NCBI GenBank assembly: GCA_028274465.1
Contig: CM051458.1
Location: forward strand, 86,448,085 to 86,512,084
Direction: 5' to 3'
Length of the DNA: 64,000 nucleotides
Origin: Plantago ovata
Lineage: Eukaryota; Streptophyta; Magnoliopsida; Lamiales; Plantaginaceae
The notes under the pieces are model-generated. The model searched no databases. It worked only from the letters and a program-made list of their open reading frames with translations, and had not been told where the DNA came from. Shown here in pieces: positions 39,401-52,870 of this stretch (position 1 is the stretch's first letter; the number at the start of each line of letters is the position of its first letter). A program made the translations under genes and the position numbers.

Positions 39401-42122
39401 AGTATACCAGCAAGCTTATCTTCTCTTTCCCTCTGGACAGTCTGCGAATGTAGAGACGAAGTTCTTAGCAAGTGGATTCAATATTTCAAGATTATCCCTC
39501 AATTTATACGATTTTAGAGTGCATACTGTGAACATGTTACTCTGAGGTTTGTCAAAATTGTTAAAAACAAATTTGTAAGCTAAGGTCATTTCTTCACTTT
39601 GAACCAGTAGATAATTTAAACACTACATAAAGTCTTCCAGGGCATGATATACTAATTAGTATTTACCATGCAGACACATATATATAAACTGCAGTCATGG
39701 TTGAGGATTTATATATCTCAATTTTCTCAGCGAATATGTCACCGAAAAGGGAACTCTGAAGCATATGTTAAGTATCAGTGTTTGCAGGAAAGGAGACCCA
39801 TTTTAAAGGTTTTGTTTGGCCATTTTGGGCGTCCAGGATAAAGGCACCATCCCAAAACATTCCATTTTTGGACATAGCCTAACATTTGTAACATTTACAA
39901 CCACACTTTACAATTCTTTTTTCGTTCTTTATTATAAAAAAACACCCATCAATATTCCTTATTTATTATTTACTCGCCAACCTACCCCACTGAAGAGCAT
40001 ATTTCCATATTCTATTTGGTTTCTTTATAACCACGAAAAAACTTCACACGGAATAATATTTGTCATCACGAGAATCCAAACCTGTAAATCTCAGATTTGG
40101 CTATGGGAGGTAACACTGTTAGAGTCCAGAGTAATGGAGAACTACCTCTAACCTCTGATCTTTATAGGATGGTTAACCATTCTTATGGCCTTACCTACTA
40201 TACTAGTATGAGACTATGAGTAATACTACTACATTGGGTGCACGCTGGGGTGAGTCTAACTTCCATTCTCTGCTGTCTTTATTTACTTTCAGAATTGTAT
40301 TTCCTTCCAATTCCTCATATTTCTGTAAAGTTACCGACTTAGGCGGATGGCAACTCTATCATGTAGGATGGACAAAACTGAAGGATTAACGTCTCCTGAC
40401 TCTCATCTCTGTTAAATTCCCTTTAATTGATTTTTTTCCCCTTTTTTACTTGAAATGATCTAATTAAATTTTTCACCCTCAAGTTTAGGCCAAGATCGTT
40501 ATAACCTAAGATCTATACTTAATCAACTTACACCATCTAGATTGTAGCCTATTATCTAGAACAATTCCCAGTCCAGAACTGATCTGTTCTAGATTTCCTC
40601 TGCATTTCTTGTTGGGAACTTGTGCAGCCATGACAAAGGTTTTGGCAGTTCACCTGGATAGATTGTATGCATCTTCATCAATTCAGGTTATCAATCTTCG
40701 ATTCTTCGTGATGGTGCATATTGTTGATATGAATATAGGCACTAGGGTGACTACTATGGTTCAATTCGAAAATTTAAATGCTAATGTAAGCTGCCTCAGC
40801 AAATTACAACCATAGTTAAAAATCCAGGCCAGAAAGACCCTAGGAATTGGAGTATTGTTTTAGATTTCCGAAATACATACAAAGAAGTTGACAGCAGAAA
40901 GGATAGAGTATAAAGTTGGTACCAGTAACTCATCTTCACATTATTCCATTGCTGTTGCCCTTTTACTTCTAATTACCATTATTAGAAATTTAAAATGACA
41001 TGTGCTGAAATTTGTTTTGTGTGCAATAAGCCCAGAAATATAGAAATCTTACTCGCATTTTTTCCTGCAACTTTTTGGCATCAAAATCTTCCCCTTCTGC
41101 GAAAACATCCAAGGAAGCCATAGATGCCATGGCAAGCTGGCCTATATATTCTTCAAATAGCTCGCTGCCGAAAAGCATGGCGAAGATTGCCGCAGGATCA
41201 ATAATTGCATCTCTGAAAGGAATTAACCACAGTGATATACTTTGTCAGAGCATCTGTATAATGCTAAAATACTGACCCAATGCAGTTTATATCCAAAGAG
41301 ATTAAGAAGCACAAAACAAACTGACGTTGAAATTCCTGATTTTCCATTAGCATCATAAGCTTTTCTTTGCTCTGGATCACTCAACACTTGGTAAGCTTCC
41401 CCAAGAATCTGATATCAAATAAAAATACATGACCGAAGATACAAAAGCCAATAGAAACTTTCAGCAAGCATCAAACAAGAATGTGCTGCAACAAGAGAAG
41501 ACCCAGCTTTACTGTCTTATTTTAAGGTAGTTCTAGTTTGCTACACTCGACTGAAAACTTAAACTCTCCTGCTCTCTCATTCTTATCAAGGAAAAGGCTA
41601 TACCTAGCCCATAACATAAGTAGTCTCATTACATTGTAACAGTCAGTGATTTTTAATATGCGTCTCCAGTTCAGCAGGTCATAGTCTAGAAATATAATTT
41701 AACCGGTTCATAGAGACACATTAATCTACTTCCAAACTGTAGTACTTAATTATACAGTTTTTATTATAAAGATAATATTATCTACTGTTGCGAAGTGTGT
41801 CTGATTATATCATGGTCAAGAAAAATGAGAAATTTTAAACCATGGTATTCCAAAATAATACTTCCTTCGTCCCGCCCCAAGCTTACAATTATTTTATTGA
41901 CTTTTTCGAGCCTCTGTTTGACCTCAAATTAATCCTAAATCATACCCAACTAATAATATTTGAAACTATCATGAAAATGGAAATCTTATATTTTCATAAT
42001 ATAAGTTCTAAAATTATTTTTTCGGTATGAATTAGGATTAATTCGAAGTCAAACAGAGGGTAAAAAAAGTCAAAACAAATGGAAAACTTGGGGCGGGACA
42101 GAGGTAGTACTAAACAGAACTG

Positions 42123-42163
<41 letters not shown>

Positions 42164-44186
42164 CTCTACTGACAAGTTGAAAGCTAGTTTCTTGTCACAT
42201 AAAGTTGTAGACTAGAGTTTCTGTCAATAAAGCTGGAAACATTCTCTTCCAGTAAAGAGGTAAAAAGCAGTCGACACAACTTTTTTAATCTATTACTAAT
42301 ACAACTTTCACACAAAAGAACAACTTGCAGAGCTGGAATAAGTTAAGAAGCTTACTTGGAAATTCTGCGCTGCCAAAGGATCATTGGGATTTTTATCTGG
42401 GTGAACTTGCCTGGCCTGCAAAAAGTTGCAAATAAGCCCAATTTGTTATAACTCAAAATCTAGATCCAATCAGATACAGAGCAGAAGATAGGCAATGTAT
42501 ATTCATTTCAAATTTTCTTCTTGCAAGTATTAACTCACATTTTTCAGAATTCATATTGCATTGACAGGAATAATCCGAAAATATAGTAAACGCATTCAGC
42601 CAGATAGTTCAATCAGAAGCAAGAATACAAACATACATAATGGTTTCTTCCTAAGCTTGAGTAAAACCCACCCACCACTCAGATTAATATGGAAAGAGTT
42701 GAAGGTCACTTTAAGAGTAAAAACCTTGATAGCCATAAACAAGAGGGAACCTATGATCTCTTCTAAGAGATAATCGAGGTGTGCAAAACTATTCAAGCAA
42801 CCTTTGCTCACTTCTAGAAGATCTTCCCATAAGGCACGCCTAAGGGAGATCAACTTCTTTGCCTTCTTCAAAATCATTTATTCATTTTCTAAGAGGTTGA
42901 TGCAGACAGGATAAGAATTGAAAATCATGTTATAACTTACTGTATAACAGAGTCTTATCTCTTATTCTGATTATGAAAGCCAAATTTTATTTCATAAAAC
43001 TTGTCTTTTAATTCTCAATAATTTTTTTCCCCTATTTCGAGAATGTATTACACATCAATAGTTTCATTCTTTTTATTTTTATGTTTTTTGCACCAACTTC
43101 CATGTTCCAGCGTCGTTCTTCCCCTACCTTTCACATGCCAATTTTTCCCTTCACATTGAAATATATTTGGAATCATTGTGCATGATCATGATAATGAAAT
43201 ATATTTGGAATCATTGTGCATGATCATGATAAAGCATTATGCATTAGTCGTCTTAGTTTTTATTTTTTAACAACTTCAGATTTACAACTTAGCTATTTCC
43301 CCTACCCCATGCACCAAAGTTTACATCAGATATTACCACTCTTTCAATTTATTGAATAATACTTTCTCATCTTTGGTAAATATTTCAGAAATGTCCGTTT
43401 GAAGACGAAACATGAGGAATCAAGGGCTCAACTTAACTCCTACAAATCGCAATAATTATGCAAGTAAGATGTATATTGTAAGATTAAAAAAGGACCAGAT
43501 TAAGATTCTATTTATCATCTGCATTAGCATCGGAAAAAATGCATGTTCCCGCACAGTGATTGAAAGATTGCGCACCCTGGTTCTGTTCTATGAGAGAAAC
43601 CGAATCAAATTAGTAGTATAATTTACGGTAATGAACTATGCTCCACATAAAATACTCCGATGGCGACAAGATATATAAGCGCTTTGGCAAAAGAAGTCCA
43701 AGTCAATCCTCTCCCTCTTTACACCTTTCTCTCTGCCTTTTCCCCACAAAGTCAGCATCAGAAAGCACCATTCCAGAGGAACACACAGGTGAATTTGGAA
43801 AAGGCACCATATAAGTGTGGCTGAGTTAGGTCTAAGCGTGGTGACGGTACTGTGCGAAACATGTCATCCTAATTCCTCCAAACTAACAATGATCTCTCTG
43901 AGCTTAGTAGCACCATTTCATTACCACTTTCGCACATTTTGAGAACTTAAACACATACCGAGAAACGCAAACCACTCATTTACAGATATGCATCCACCTA
44001 TAGCCAGGTGCATTTCATTATCTACACAGTTTACAAAACCAGAACATACTACAAAAACAGCAAACCAGCAGAAGTAAACAATCATGAAATCAACCGCACC
44101 TTAACATAATAAGCCTTCTTAATCTCAGCCTCGGTAGCTGTAGGGCTCACACCCAACACATCGTAGTACTCGGTCTCCTTCACCAT
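36448..44186 (-). CDS. DNAJ10: DnaJ-X domain J-protein, DNAJ10-like
   Basis: A J-domain co-chaperone that would stimulate Hsp70 ATPase. Ten coding exons in order: 44100-44186, 42356-42415, 41326-41408, 41053-41212, 39312-39441, 38421-38579, 37496-37674, 37056-37136, 36801-36959 and 36448-36534. All phases close, giving 394 residues (the Arabidopsis relative has about 398). The J domain starts [20 protein letters not shown]; the HPD motif is at 34-36 (QVHPDKNP). The DnaJ-X domain follows ([20 protein letters not shown], then [18 protein letters not shown] and [13 protein letters not shown]). The C-terminus is Pro/Ala-rich ([12 protein letters not shown]). Introns are long and carry a MITE, a 40-bp A-run, a 38-bp duplication and a gagccgagct element. 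Confidence 0.93.
37815..38245. repeat. gagccgagct-rich dispersed repeat in DnaJ intron
   Basis: The intron between the sixth and seventh coding exons holds about 430 bp filled with gctcggctcg / cgagccgagct motifs on both strands (for example ttcgagccgagcttaggctc at about 37869). The block at 52690-52860 shares this vocabulary, so both probably belong to one dispersed family. No ends with a clear target duplication were found. Confidence 0.55.
41859..42109. mobile_element. Stowaway-like MITE in DnaJ intron
   Basis: A 251-bp foldback with ends TA-cttccttcgtcccgccccaa and its complement cttggggcgggacagaggtag-TA. Inner arms include ctgtttgacctcaaattaat / attaattcgaagtcaaacag. It is followed 14 bp later by a long A-run. 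It shares the tttgacctcaaattaatc block with the MITE at 5917. Confidence 0.85.
42122..42161. repeat. Poly-A tract in DnaJ intron
   Basis: About 40 consecutive A residues, close to the MITE that ends at 42109. In gene orientation this is a T-run upstream of the second-exon donor. It is a possible retroposon tail remnant, or slippage. Confidence 0.85.
43158..43233. repeat. Two-copy 38-bp tandem duplication in DnaJ intron
   Basis: The sequence gaaatatatttggaatcatt gtgcatgatcatgataat occurs twice head to tail with no visible mismatch, so the duplication is recent. Confidence 0.9.
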
Positions 44187-46180
44187 CGATGATAATGATA
44201 TGAAAACAACTGCTAACCTAATCGGAACCAGATGCGATCAGATCCGAAACAAACCACAGCAATGAAACGCGATCAAATTCAACTCTACCCAGAACGAACG
44301 AGATAAATTACAGAATTGATCAATAAGTTGAGAAATGGAAGTGAAAATCAATGGCGGACGATAAATGAGAATGAAAATAACGCACCTGATTCAATGATCA
44401 ACCAGCTTTAATGGAATCAATCTGTTCGATTTGGATTTGATCTTTTCAGCAGTGTGAATTCGTGGCGATAGATTGGAAGAAATGGAACTATTGGGAGAAA
44501 AATGGCATTTGACCTTCTCTCAGTGACGTTGACTACAGATAGGCCCTTCTCCTCCTCGAACATGGACATAACCGTGGGGCCTGCCACTTCAGCTCTTATT
44601 CGAAAAAAATAAGAGGACACGGACATTGATTAATTGGGGAAATTACCCAAAGAAAGTAAACGGGGAAATGGAAATTATGTTGAAATATCACTCAGCCCCA
44701 AATGGGGTTGATTAAATTTAAGTGGTGGTATGTGGTTGGTAATTGCCTAATTTGTAATTACGTTTTAGGATTAGATTATAATCGGATCTAACGTGTCACA
44801 ATTATGTCGAAGATGATGAGTACTTAGGTAAATATTATATATTGTGAAGTTGATTTGTACTTATCTGTCATTTTCGGGTACTTACCATTTATAGATTTTA
44901 ATAGTATTTATCCTCGTAATTATTAGGTTTCTTTTGAGTTTCTGATTGGGTTTTCCAAGTAGGTTCGGTTCACATTTCATTGAGAGTGACAATGATAGGA
45001 GGGGTTCCTCAGGTTTTGTATACTAGATTAGGACTGTGTCTTTTTAACAATTGAATTTAATGGTAAATACTATACTAATGTTGTGAGCTTATATTGATAC
45101 CTACGTTGAAGCACCAACATCTAGTGGGTAGGATACGGAAACTTATGATGTAGAAGGATGCAAACTAATTTGATAAGGTACAAAGCAAGATTTATGACCA
45201 ACAAACCTACACTGTTTGTACTCAACATCATATTTGGTCGCAATAATATCTCAAAAATCAAATGGTTTGAGGGAGAGAGCAGCAATAAATAAACAACATA
45301 AGTATAAGTAGTAAAGCTTTCTCTAGCGATATGCGGTCTTTATTGTACGTTCTATCTTTTTAACTTGTGTCGGTTTGGGTCGTTTTTGTGCATCTGTCAT
45401 GCACCTTCTTCGTTGTAATTGTATTTCGTTCATCTCGTTTCCATATGAATAATTTTTTGCCGTTTCCACCAAAAAATAAAAAAAATCATCCCCACTCAAA
45501 CCTTATCAATCATCCCTTCTTAAATTCAACTTTTACATTTTATTTTTTAATTTTACATTTATTTTTTCATTTATTTTAAAATTTAACTCTTCAACAAGTA
45601 AAAAGAAAAAAGAAAAAAAAAGAAGCAAAAGTTAAAAAAGTTGAGCTCGGTCATCCCCAGATAGCCTAACTAGTTACTACATATATCATCACCTTCAACC
45701 ATTTATAGTAAAGTCCTCTAATACAAGTACTCTGAACATGGAAACAGACCCTTCCATAGTATACTGCTACTTGCTATAAATGGATTTTTTGCAAGCGGCA
45801 GCTCTTCGAACAATACTATATTCCATTTCTCAGAAAATCAGCAACCCAAATACATCCTTATCTAATTAGAAAGATACTGAATAATGTTAAGGTGCGATCA
45901 TAATCTGTATAATCTTTTCCTTCAAAGTCAATATAACACAATAATTTAAGAAAATGTCAACCACAACCTCGAATGTCCATATTCCATACTACACGGGAGG
46001 TGTGATCTCAAACTATAAACTATAAAAACATCTTAGACATGTAAAGCTTACACCTTAATTTTTCTGGACAACTTTCTGCAATTTCAAACCAGGGTGGAGA
46101 GTCTCGCTATTACAAAAATTTTAAATTAAATAAATAACATACTACACATTGTGAATCTCTGAACCCCAACAGACATATGA
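44187..46180. other. DnaJ promoter/5' UTR and spacer to URGT
   Basis: No further gene supported. The first ~450 bp should include the DnaJ leader and promoter on the minus strand. The rest is AT-rich with short A- and T-rich runs (45460-45640). The right end should include the URGT 3' UTR. Confidence 0.5.
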
Positions 46181-49100
46181 CTACACCTTAGCAGAACCAA
46201 GCTCAAGGTCCTTCCCGTTAGTTTCTATGATTCCCTCCTTGAGTAATCTAATCTCCTCTTCTGTCAGGCTGTTCTTCGCATGAGCATGAGCTGACACCTT
46301 CATACGCTGCTTTGCCTTATCAAGTTCTACTGCCCAACTGTAAATTATCATGCCAACTATGGCAACTACCATTCCTGAGATGTTCTTAAAGGTCAGCTCA
46401 GAATCAAATAGCAGCCACCCCAATGTGAGCACAGCGACTGTTTTCATGTGGCCTAAAACCTGGAAGGAAACTGCCGAAAAACGACCAATGCACAGATACT
46501 GGCTCACGTTGCAGAACACGGCTAGGGAACATGAAAGGAGGATGAATAACTGCACATGTTGCAAAATTATATTAGATGTATGAAAAAATAGGGAAAAATA
46601 AGAGCACCGGGTTTGTGTCATTATGTGTTATTTCCTATACAAGACTTGTTTTATAACAAGCCTGCTTTCTTTCCAAACGAAAATTCACAAGTAAAATGCA
46701 CTTCCTGAATTTGGATGGAGAGATTTGGTGAAGAAAAAACACAAAGCATATGAAATGCCAGTGGGTTTCATGCTACTATCTTGCAGGAAAACTGATTATC
46801 TAAGAATTAATTGCTGATAGTAAGTTGCAAAACAGGGACGGAAGCCATTCTTACCATGGCTCCAGCTGTAAACTTGTACTCCAAAATTAGTCTTCCAGAC
46901 AGAAAGTAATCAACGAAAGGACCCAGCACGAGGAGAGATCCAGCTTGAATCGGAGCCGTTTTACTCAATAATTCAAATGATCCAACATTGTACTTCTTCT
47001 GCAAGGAGCCTATTGACTGCACTCAGATAAATAAAGGTTATTCAATATCTGCAATTAATTTGCAGCCAATGAAGAGTATGGCCATGCAAACAATTGGGGG
47101 GGGGGGGGGGGGGGGGGCTATTGACTGCACTCAGATAAATAAATATTATTCAATATCTGCATCCCATTTGCAGCCAATGAAGAGTATGGCCATGCAAACC
47201 AAGAAAGGGGGGGGGGGGTCTCATCAGTCTACCCAAAGATACAAAGAGGCCCACAAGGACTGAATGGGGTTTTAAAAAAATTATTTGACCAAAGAAAGTC
47301 AAACCATAGTGAAGACTTTCCATATTGCCCCAAATGTTTACTGCTATATCCAGCACAAAATTGTTTCATCTAATTAATTAAAAAGGACCAAACGACTTAA
47401 TAAGATTGGTGAAGAGGTGTTGACATAGCATTCTGTGTTCACTAAAGTTTCAGAACAAATTTCAATGTTCGACATTCCATATCATTTCATCAAGTACATT
47501 TGTTAGCAGGTACGAATGAAAACTTTAAATTTCTATAATTGAAGAACAATAGATAAATTCACTTACAATTTGTTGTAACGATGTTGCCAAAACTGCAACA
47601 CAGGCACATATAAACCCTTTAGCATTGACTTTGACATCGGTCACAGTGCAAACCCCCACACCTATAACCACAACGATAACGGAAAGCTTGACTTCCCTCG
47701 AGAACTGCTTGCTATGTATGATCCATTCCATTACACAGACGACCGGGATCATGCTCAATTTTGAGATCTGCACAAACAGACATGACAAACCATTAGCTTG
47801 ATCTATGAAAACTGAAAACTTTCAGGTTTTAGCATCAAAGAAAGCATAAATTTCAATTTCCTTGCCTATATTCTGAAAAAAAAATAATCAGACAGATGTT
47901 GACAAGTTTCTTAAATTAAACAGAGTTAAGATTTGATACATATAGTTCTGTTCTGCTAACCCTCATGTTTGCTTAATCTAAATAAAACAACCCCCTTACC
48001 TTAGAAAACTAAATACTTTAATCATCATTGGAATTGTGTCAAAGAGAATGGCAATTTTCACACAGAGACTAATGCCACTTTATTGGAGTGCTACACAAAA
48101 CATATTCAAAATAGGTTTTTATTACTGAAGGACACTTAATATTGATCAGGAGTACAGCTATCTCAATTCTCAACAGTGCATGAGGATTTATTGAATGTAA
48201 GTGATACGAGAAGACCTCAGGCAAGGGTTCCCCAGTCATAACACCATCATGACAAGGTTTGCAGAAAAGAAAACAGAAAGTAAGAATAGATTTAGATTTT
48301 TTTTTACTTGATAGAAGAGTGTTGTTCAAGTATATAAAGATTAGATTTGGTGTTTTGTCTTTTTCACAGATTTAAATGGTCATGAATTATATCACTATGT
48401 TTTAAATATGCATATAGAACCCATAATTATCTACTAGGCATATGGGGAAGAAAAGCATTATAATAAAGACTCTAAAGCATCTGATCAAGCATAAAGTATA
48501 TTAAGTAATATAAATCGTACTTGGTAAAATCCCACTGAATTGAGCATAAGGCTTAGATTCATTCCGGTAATAGACATATTTGCGACAATTGAGAACCATA
48601 GCAGCTCCCAGAGAGGAACGTGCTTTGATGCAGATAAGCCAGTCGCATTTGATATCATGCCAACGAGAGCAGTGACAGCAAAATGGAAACCCGTTAACGT
48701 TGTCGCTGCATGGAAGAAAGCACATTATTAATGCAAGTTGTCATATTGAGTGAGTCTAACACTAAAGAGTCTTGTTCGAGTAAATGCACCTACATCAAGT
48801 GGATAAGCAACACAGTTGACGTAAGACAAATTTTCGTTCAATATGACATACACATCAGGCTCTATCAACAAACCAAATCATAATTATAGCTACAGACCAC
48901 CTTCTACACTGATAAGTAATACATCTTATGCATCTGAATCCATAAGGATCACAGCGAAAACCGAGGACTGATGCCGAAAGCCAGTACTGAGAACTTATTA
49001 AATTCCTTGTATCAAAATTAACTTGAGTTGGACTAGTTGGTATCAGATGCTCATGAATCATAAATAATTAGGGAATAAGGCATAAAGACTAATGAACAAA

Positions 49101-49458
49101 ATCTAAACAGGCAGGCGTCTGGAGATCCATTCAAAACAGCTCAGCAAGGACGAAACGCATCAAATTCCAATCAACACGCAATAAAAAGTTAAAAATACCA
49201 CCGCATAAACCGTAATCAATAAAACAAAATGGAAACGGCTAAGATCCATAACAGACGAGCAAAAATCCAAAACAAAGAGGACAAAAAAATGAAGATGTAA
49301 TCGAGAAGGAGGAGAATGACTGACTAACCAAAGCCGAAACCAAATCCGTTGTTGGACATGAGCTGCTTGTTCGCCATGATAATTCCGACGGAGCTGATAA
49401 CGTTCATCGCCCACGCGCCGACATCAGACACCTGCGATTGCTTCTTCTCCGCCTCCAT
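46181..49458 (-). CDS. URGT: UDP-rhamnose/UDP-galactose transporter (URGT family)
   Basis: URGTs are Golgi membrane antiporters that bring UDP-rhamnose and UDP-galactose into the lumen for pectin and other polysaccharides. Five coding exons: 49329-49458, 48521-48705, 47567-47767, 46855-47016 and 46181-46549; all phases close and give 348 residues, as in Arabidopsis URGT1. Highly conserved stretches: QVSDVGAWAMNVISSVGIIM, then ANKQLMSNNGFGF, SVGFYQISKLSMIPVVCVME, TVTDVKVNAKGFICAC, SIGSLQKKYNVGSFELLSKT and QYLCIGRFSAVSFQVLGHMK. The hydrophobic pattern fits about ten membrane helices (TPT/DUF250 fold). The tail is cytosolic, with LTEEEIRLLKEG and KDLELGSAKV. The acceptor region of the fourth exon is duplicated in the intron together with a G-run. 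Confidence 0.94.
47009..47217. repeat. ~100-bp tandem duplication spanning a splice acceptor, with G-runs
   Basis: The sequence ctattgactgcactcagata..gccatgcaaac occurs at 47011-47091 and again at 47118-47199. Each copy is followed by a G-run (22 G at 47096-47117; about 11 G near 47206-47217). The first copy contains the real boundary of URGT exon 4 (last base 47016). The second copy repeats the acceptor tgcagtcaatag inside the intron. Confidence 0.9.
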
Positions 49459-50120
49459 TCTCGATCTCTGTTGTGTATCTATACCTCAACAAACACTGAA
49501 CAACAATAAACCACTGGTGAACTGTAACAACCAGCACAACAACAACTACAACAGCAAACAAAAGCGGTTAGAGAGCTGGTTAGCAGCAGATCCGCTTCAC
49601 GCAAACAGCAAGCGAGAAAGCGGAAAGGGGATTAGGGGATTGAGAAGGATTAGATCTCACATCGGTGGAGGTGTGTGTCCATGGTGTGGTATATATATGG
49701 TATAATGGCAATTGAGAGGGGGATTTGTAAATGAAGGGGATTTATTTTAGAGAGAATAAGGACGAGATAGACAGCCAATTGTGACGATGCAGAAACTGGC
49801 ACCGTTATATTTATGGAGGTGTTGCTCACTTCCTTCTTTTTCCTTTTCAAGCAAACATGGAATGGGTAACTGTAATAAAACCGAGTTTGAATATTTGAGA
49901 GGAATAGTAGTAAACTAGTAAGAGCAGTGAATAATATTTTGCCTTTTTTTTTTGTTTCCTAATCTTCTCTCTTTACTACCGGAGAGAGCATGTGACTGTT
50001 GCGTGCGCTGTTTGGGATGAGATGGAAAACAAATGAGATTGAATGTGTGTTATGTGTGTGATTTGGCGTAGATCTGATTTAATTTGGGGACTCGAGAAGG
50101 ACTTCAAAGTAAATTGCTTT

Positions 50121-50150
50121 CTTTTTTTTTTTTCTTTTTTTCCTTTTATG
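50121..50150 (-). mobile_element. 30-bp T-rich insert with 15-bp target duplication
   Basis: The sequence aaagtaaattgcttt occurs at 50106-50120 and 50151-50165, directly flanking a 30-bp T-rich stretch (two T-runs, then ccttttatg). This fits an extremely 5'-truncated LINE or SINE insertion in minus orientation, of which only the A-tail was integrated. Confidence 0.7.
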
Positions 50151-52168
50151 AAAGTAAATTGCTTTGGATACCCTTCATGTTTGTAGTCTTTCTTACTAAA
50201 TTATCTTTAAGATTTTTATTTATATTATACGTTGATTAACTTTTAACACTTGCATTATACGCTGATTAGCTTATCGGTCCTCACTAAACATAATAAATAA
50301 GGTAAAGAGGGTAAGTTTTAATGAAAAGTTAAGAAACGAATTAAAAAAATAGTACAAATATGTACTCATTATAATGCAATGATAGGGTGTGATTTTCATG
50401 TTTAGTTCAAAATGACCAATTTGGAGATTTGGGATGAGGGATTTCAGCCCATAATCTTATTTTTTGGGCTTGAGGAGGGATTTGAGTGTATCAAACCCTA
50501 CCAATTGTTGTTTGGTTAATATTCCACAAATAGAGATTTCGAGGGATTTGAAATGAAATACATTATTTGGTTGACGAGGGATTTGTGACGTATTTCGAAC
50601 TCCGAGCGAGTAATTTCGTAAGTTGTGTTGGGTAGTTATAATTACCTAATTATATGTACAAAAATACCCTTTTGGCTGAAATTATTTGTTCTTTAAAGGG
50701 AGGGCATATTGGTCAATTAGCATTTTTTAATTTTCTCTCCAATCTGTGTATGTTGGATTTGTTTTGAAGGTTATGTTTAATGATGCAATAACTTGGAACC
50801 AGTTTTAACATGAATATGGATTATATATAATAATTCTAACTAGTAGTATATGTAACAACCTTAAAATTAAAAATTGAAATCACAATCATTAGTGATAAAA
50901 TCCATGTTAAAATATAATTTTCATTAGAAATACTTGAACATTAATTATCCACGTGAATCTTAATCACCATTACCATTGGTGGTGTATGCACACATCATAT
51001 ATATTAGAGTACTAAACAACCCACAAGACATAGAAACACACTGAGAAGTTTTTTGTTCCACACATTAGTTCTACAAACTAAATAAAGCATAATCAATCAA
51101 AAGCCACATGAGTTCAAATACTTATCAGACCACAAAAGATAGAATGGGACAACATGGTTCAAAAGCGGAACGGGATGACTTGAGTATGGTTCGGAAGCGA
51201 AAATGGTACCATAATAGTAGCATGATTAGTACTTATCCAAATAAAACATAACCACCAGAAATACTAGAAATATTATAGCAGGTACTTAGCCTATTAAAAT
51301 ATTTTGGTAGAACACAAAAAATTTAGACATAATAATGAAGTGACAGGGGCATATGTTTAAATGGTAATAATGTTTTAAATATTTTTTATTATTAAATAAA
51401 AATAATGATAACTTAAATTGTAATGTTGATATAAAATATATTTTAGACTTTTTTTTAAGTTTAATTAAGTAAGAGAGAATTAGGAGTTCGGGATGGGGTG
51501 CTCCAAACATAGCTAGGAGTGGTCTCTATTTATAGATCTCGAAAAAATAAAGTTGTTGGTGATTTTTATTTTTTTTTTACATTTTTATTTTTCAAATTAT
51601 GACCGTTTTAAGATAAAGGGTGTCGTCGCTTTTACTAATGACGAGGGCAGGGAAGTAATTTCGGTTTGGACATGAAATCTCCATTTGAGAGATTTCACAA
51701 ATACCTACTCCAACTAGGTATTTCAAACCCACAAAAAGACAAAAGCCCTCACATGGAGGGATTTGTGAAATCCCTGGCCCGACGGGCCGAAGACACTGTT
51801 ACCAAACAAGGTATTTTGAGGGACTTGGACAAAAAACACCCCAAGTCCCTCCCAAATACCTCATACCAAACATGCACTTAGTCGTTCACGCGCTACTGGG
51901 ATGATACTAAGAGAACGTCTTCCGGACTATAGAAGAGAACAACTCCTTCTTAGGTGACTGTTGGCACCATATTCGAGGTATAAACCTGTACACTAAGGTG
52001 GGGGTTAGTGCAATATATCCGGACCTGTCGTATGGTCAAACCGGAGTGATGAGACTTCACTTGAAGGTGGTTGATAACCGACCTTGTATAATAAAGGAAG
52101 TGTGTGGTGATGGTGTAATCGTCGATAAGTTATGAGTTTAGAGTTATCTTTCCTTGTTGGGTATGTGC

Positions 52169-52447
52169 TACTCCCTCCGTCCCAATGGCATGCCTACGTT
52201 TGATTTTTGCACGATTTTCAATGAATGATTTTGTTTGGTATTGTTATATTAATATTGTTTATAAATGTGGGGTAGTTGATTAAAAGTTGTATGAGATATG
52301 AATGGAGATAAAGAAGTGTAAAAGTGGGATCCATATTTAAAATAATATAAATGTAATGTGGGGTACTTTCCAAAAATGGAAATGTAAAGAATTGATTGGG
52401 ATGTCCAAAAAAGGAATACGTAAAGAATTGATTGAGGCAAATGAGTA
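52169..52447. mobile_element. Stowaway-like MITE
   Basis: The left end TA-ctccctccgtcccaatggca pairs imperfectly with the complement of the right end (TA-ctcatttgcctcaatcaatt). Further inside, tacgtttgatttttgcac pairs with a ttctttacgtattcc block. The ctccctccgtccc terminus is a well-known plant MITE end. Confidence 0.6.
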
Positions 52448-52689
52448 TTTATAAAGAATGATTGACCTTAACATGGTCCTACGATCAAATGATGCCAAAT
52501 ATAGATTACAAAATAAGACAATTGGATGCAATAAGCCTGATTATGAGTTAATAGTTACCTTTCTTTATTGGGATCTATGTTATTTATAAATAATGATTGA
52601 CCTTAAGGCAGTCCAATCAGATGATGTCAAGTGTATACTACAGAAGGATAAGACAGCTGGATACAGTAGGCCTGATGTTGACTTAAATG

Positions 52690-52870
52690 GGTTTGGCCCA
52701 GGGCCGTAACCGAGCCGAGCTTTTTTCGATCTGCTCGAGTTCGGCTTAAAACTCGATCATTTGAGCTCGAGTTGAGCAAAAATTCTACCTTGTTTAGTTT
52801 ATTGAGTCAAGTTCAAATATTGAAAAATTCGGCTCGAAAGCTCGACGAGCCGCTCGAAAAATAAAATCTT
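52690..52870. repeat. gagccgagct-type dispersed repeat fragment
   Basis: About 180 bp with motifs accgagccgagctttttt, gctcgagttcggctt and ttcggctcgaaagctcgac, the same vocabulary as the block in the DnaJ intron at 37815-38245. Probably another copy of that family. Confidence 0.5.

Noticed and set aside
50400..51890. Possible complete hAT or similar element with gagggatttg subterminal repeats
   Set aside because: I could not match terminal inverted repeats or a target duplication, so no separate feature was called.
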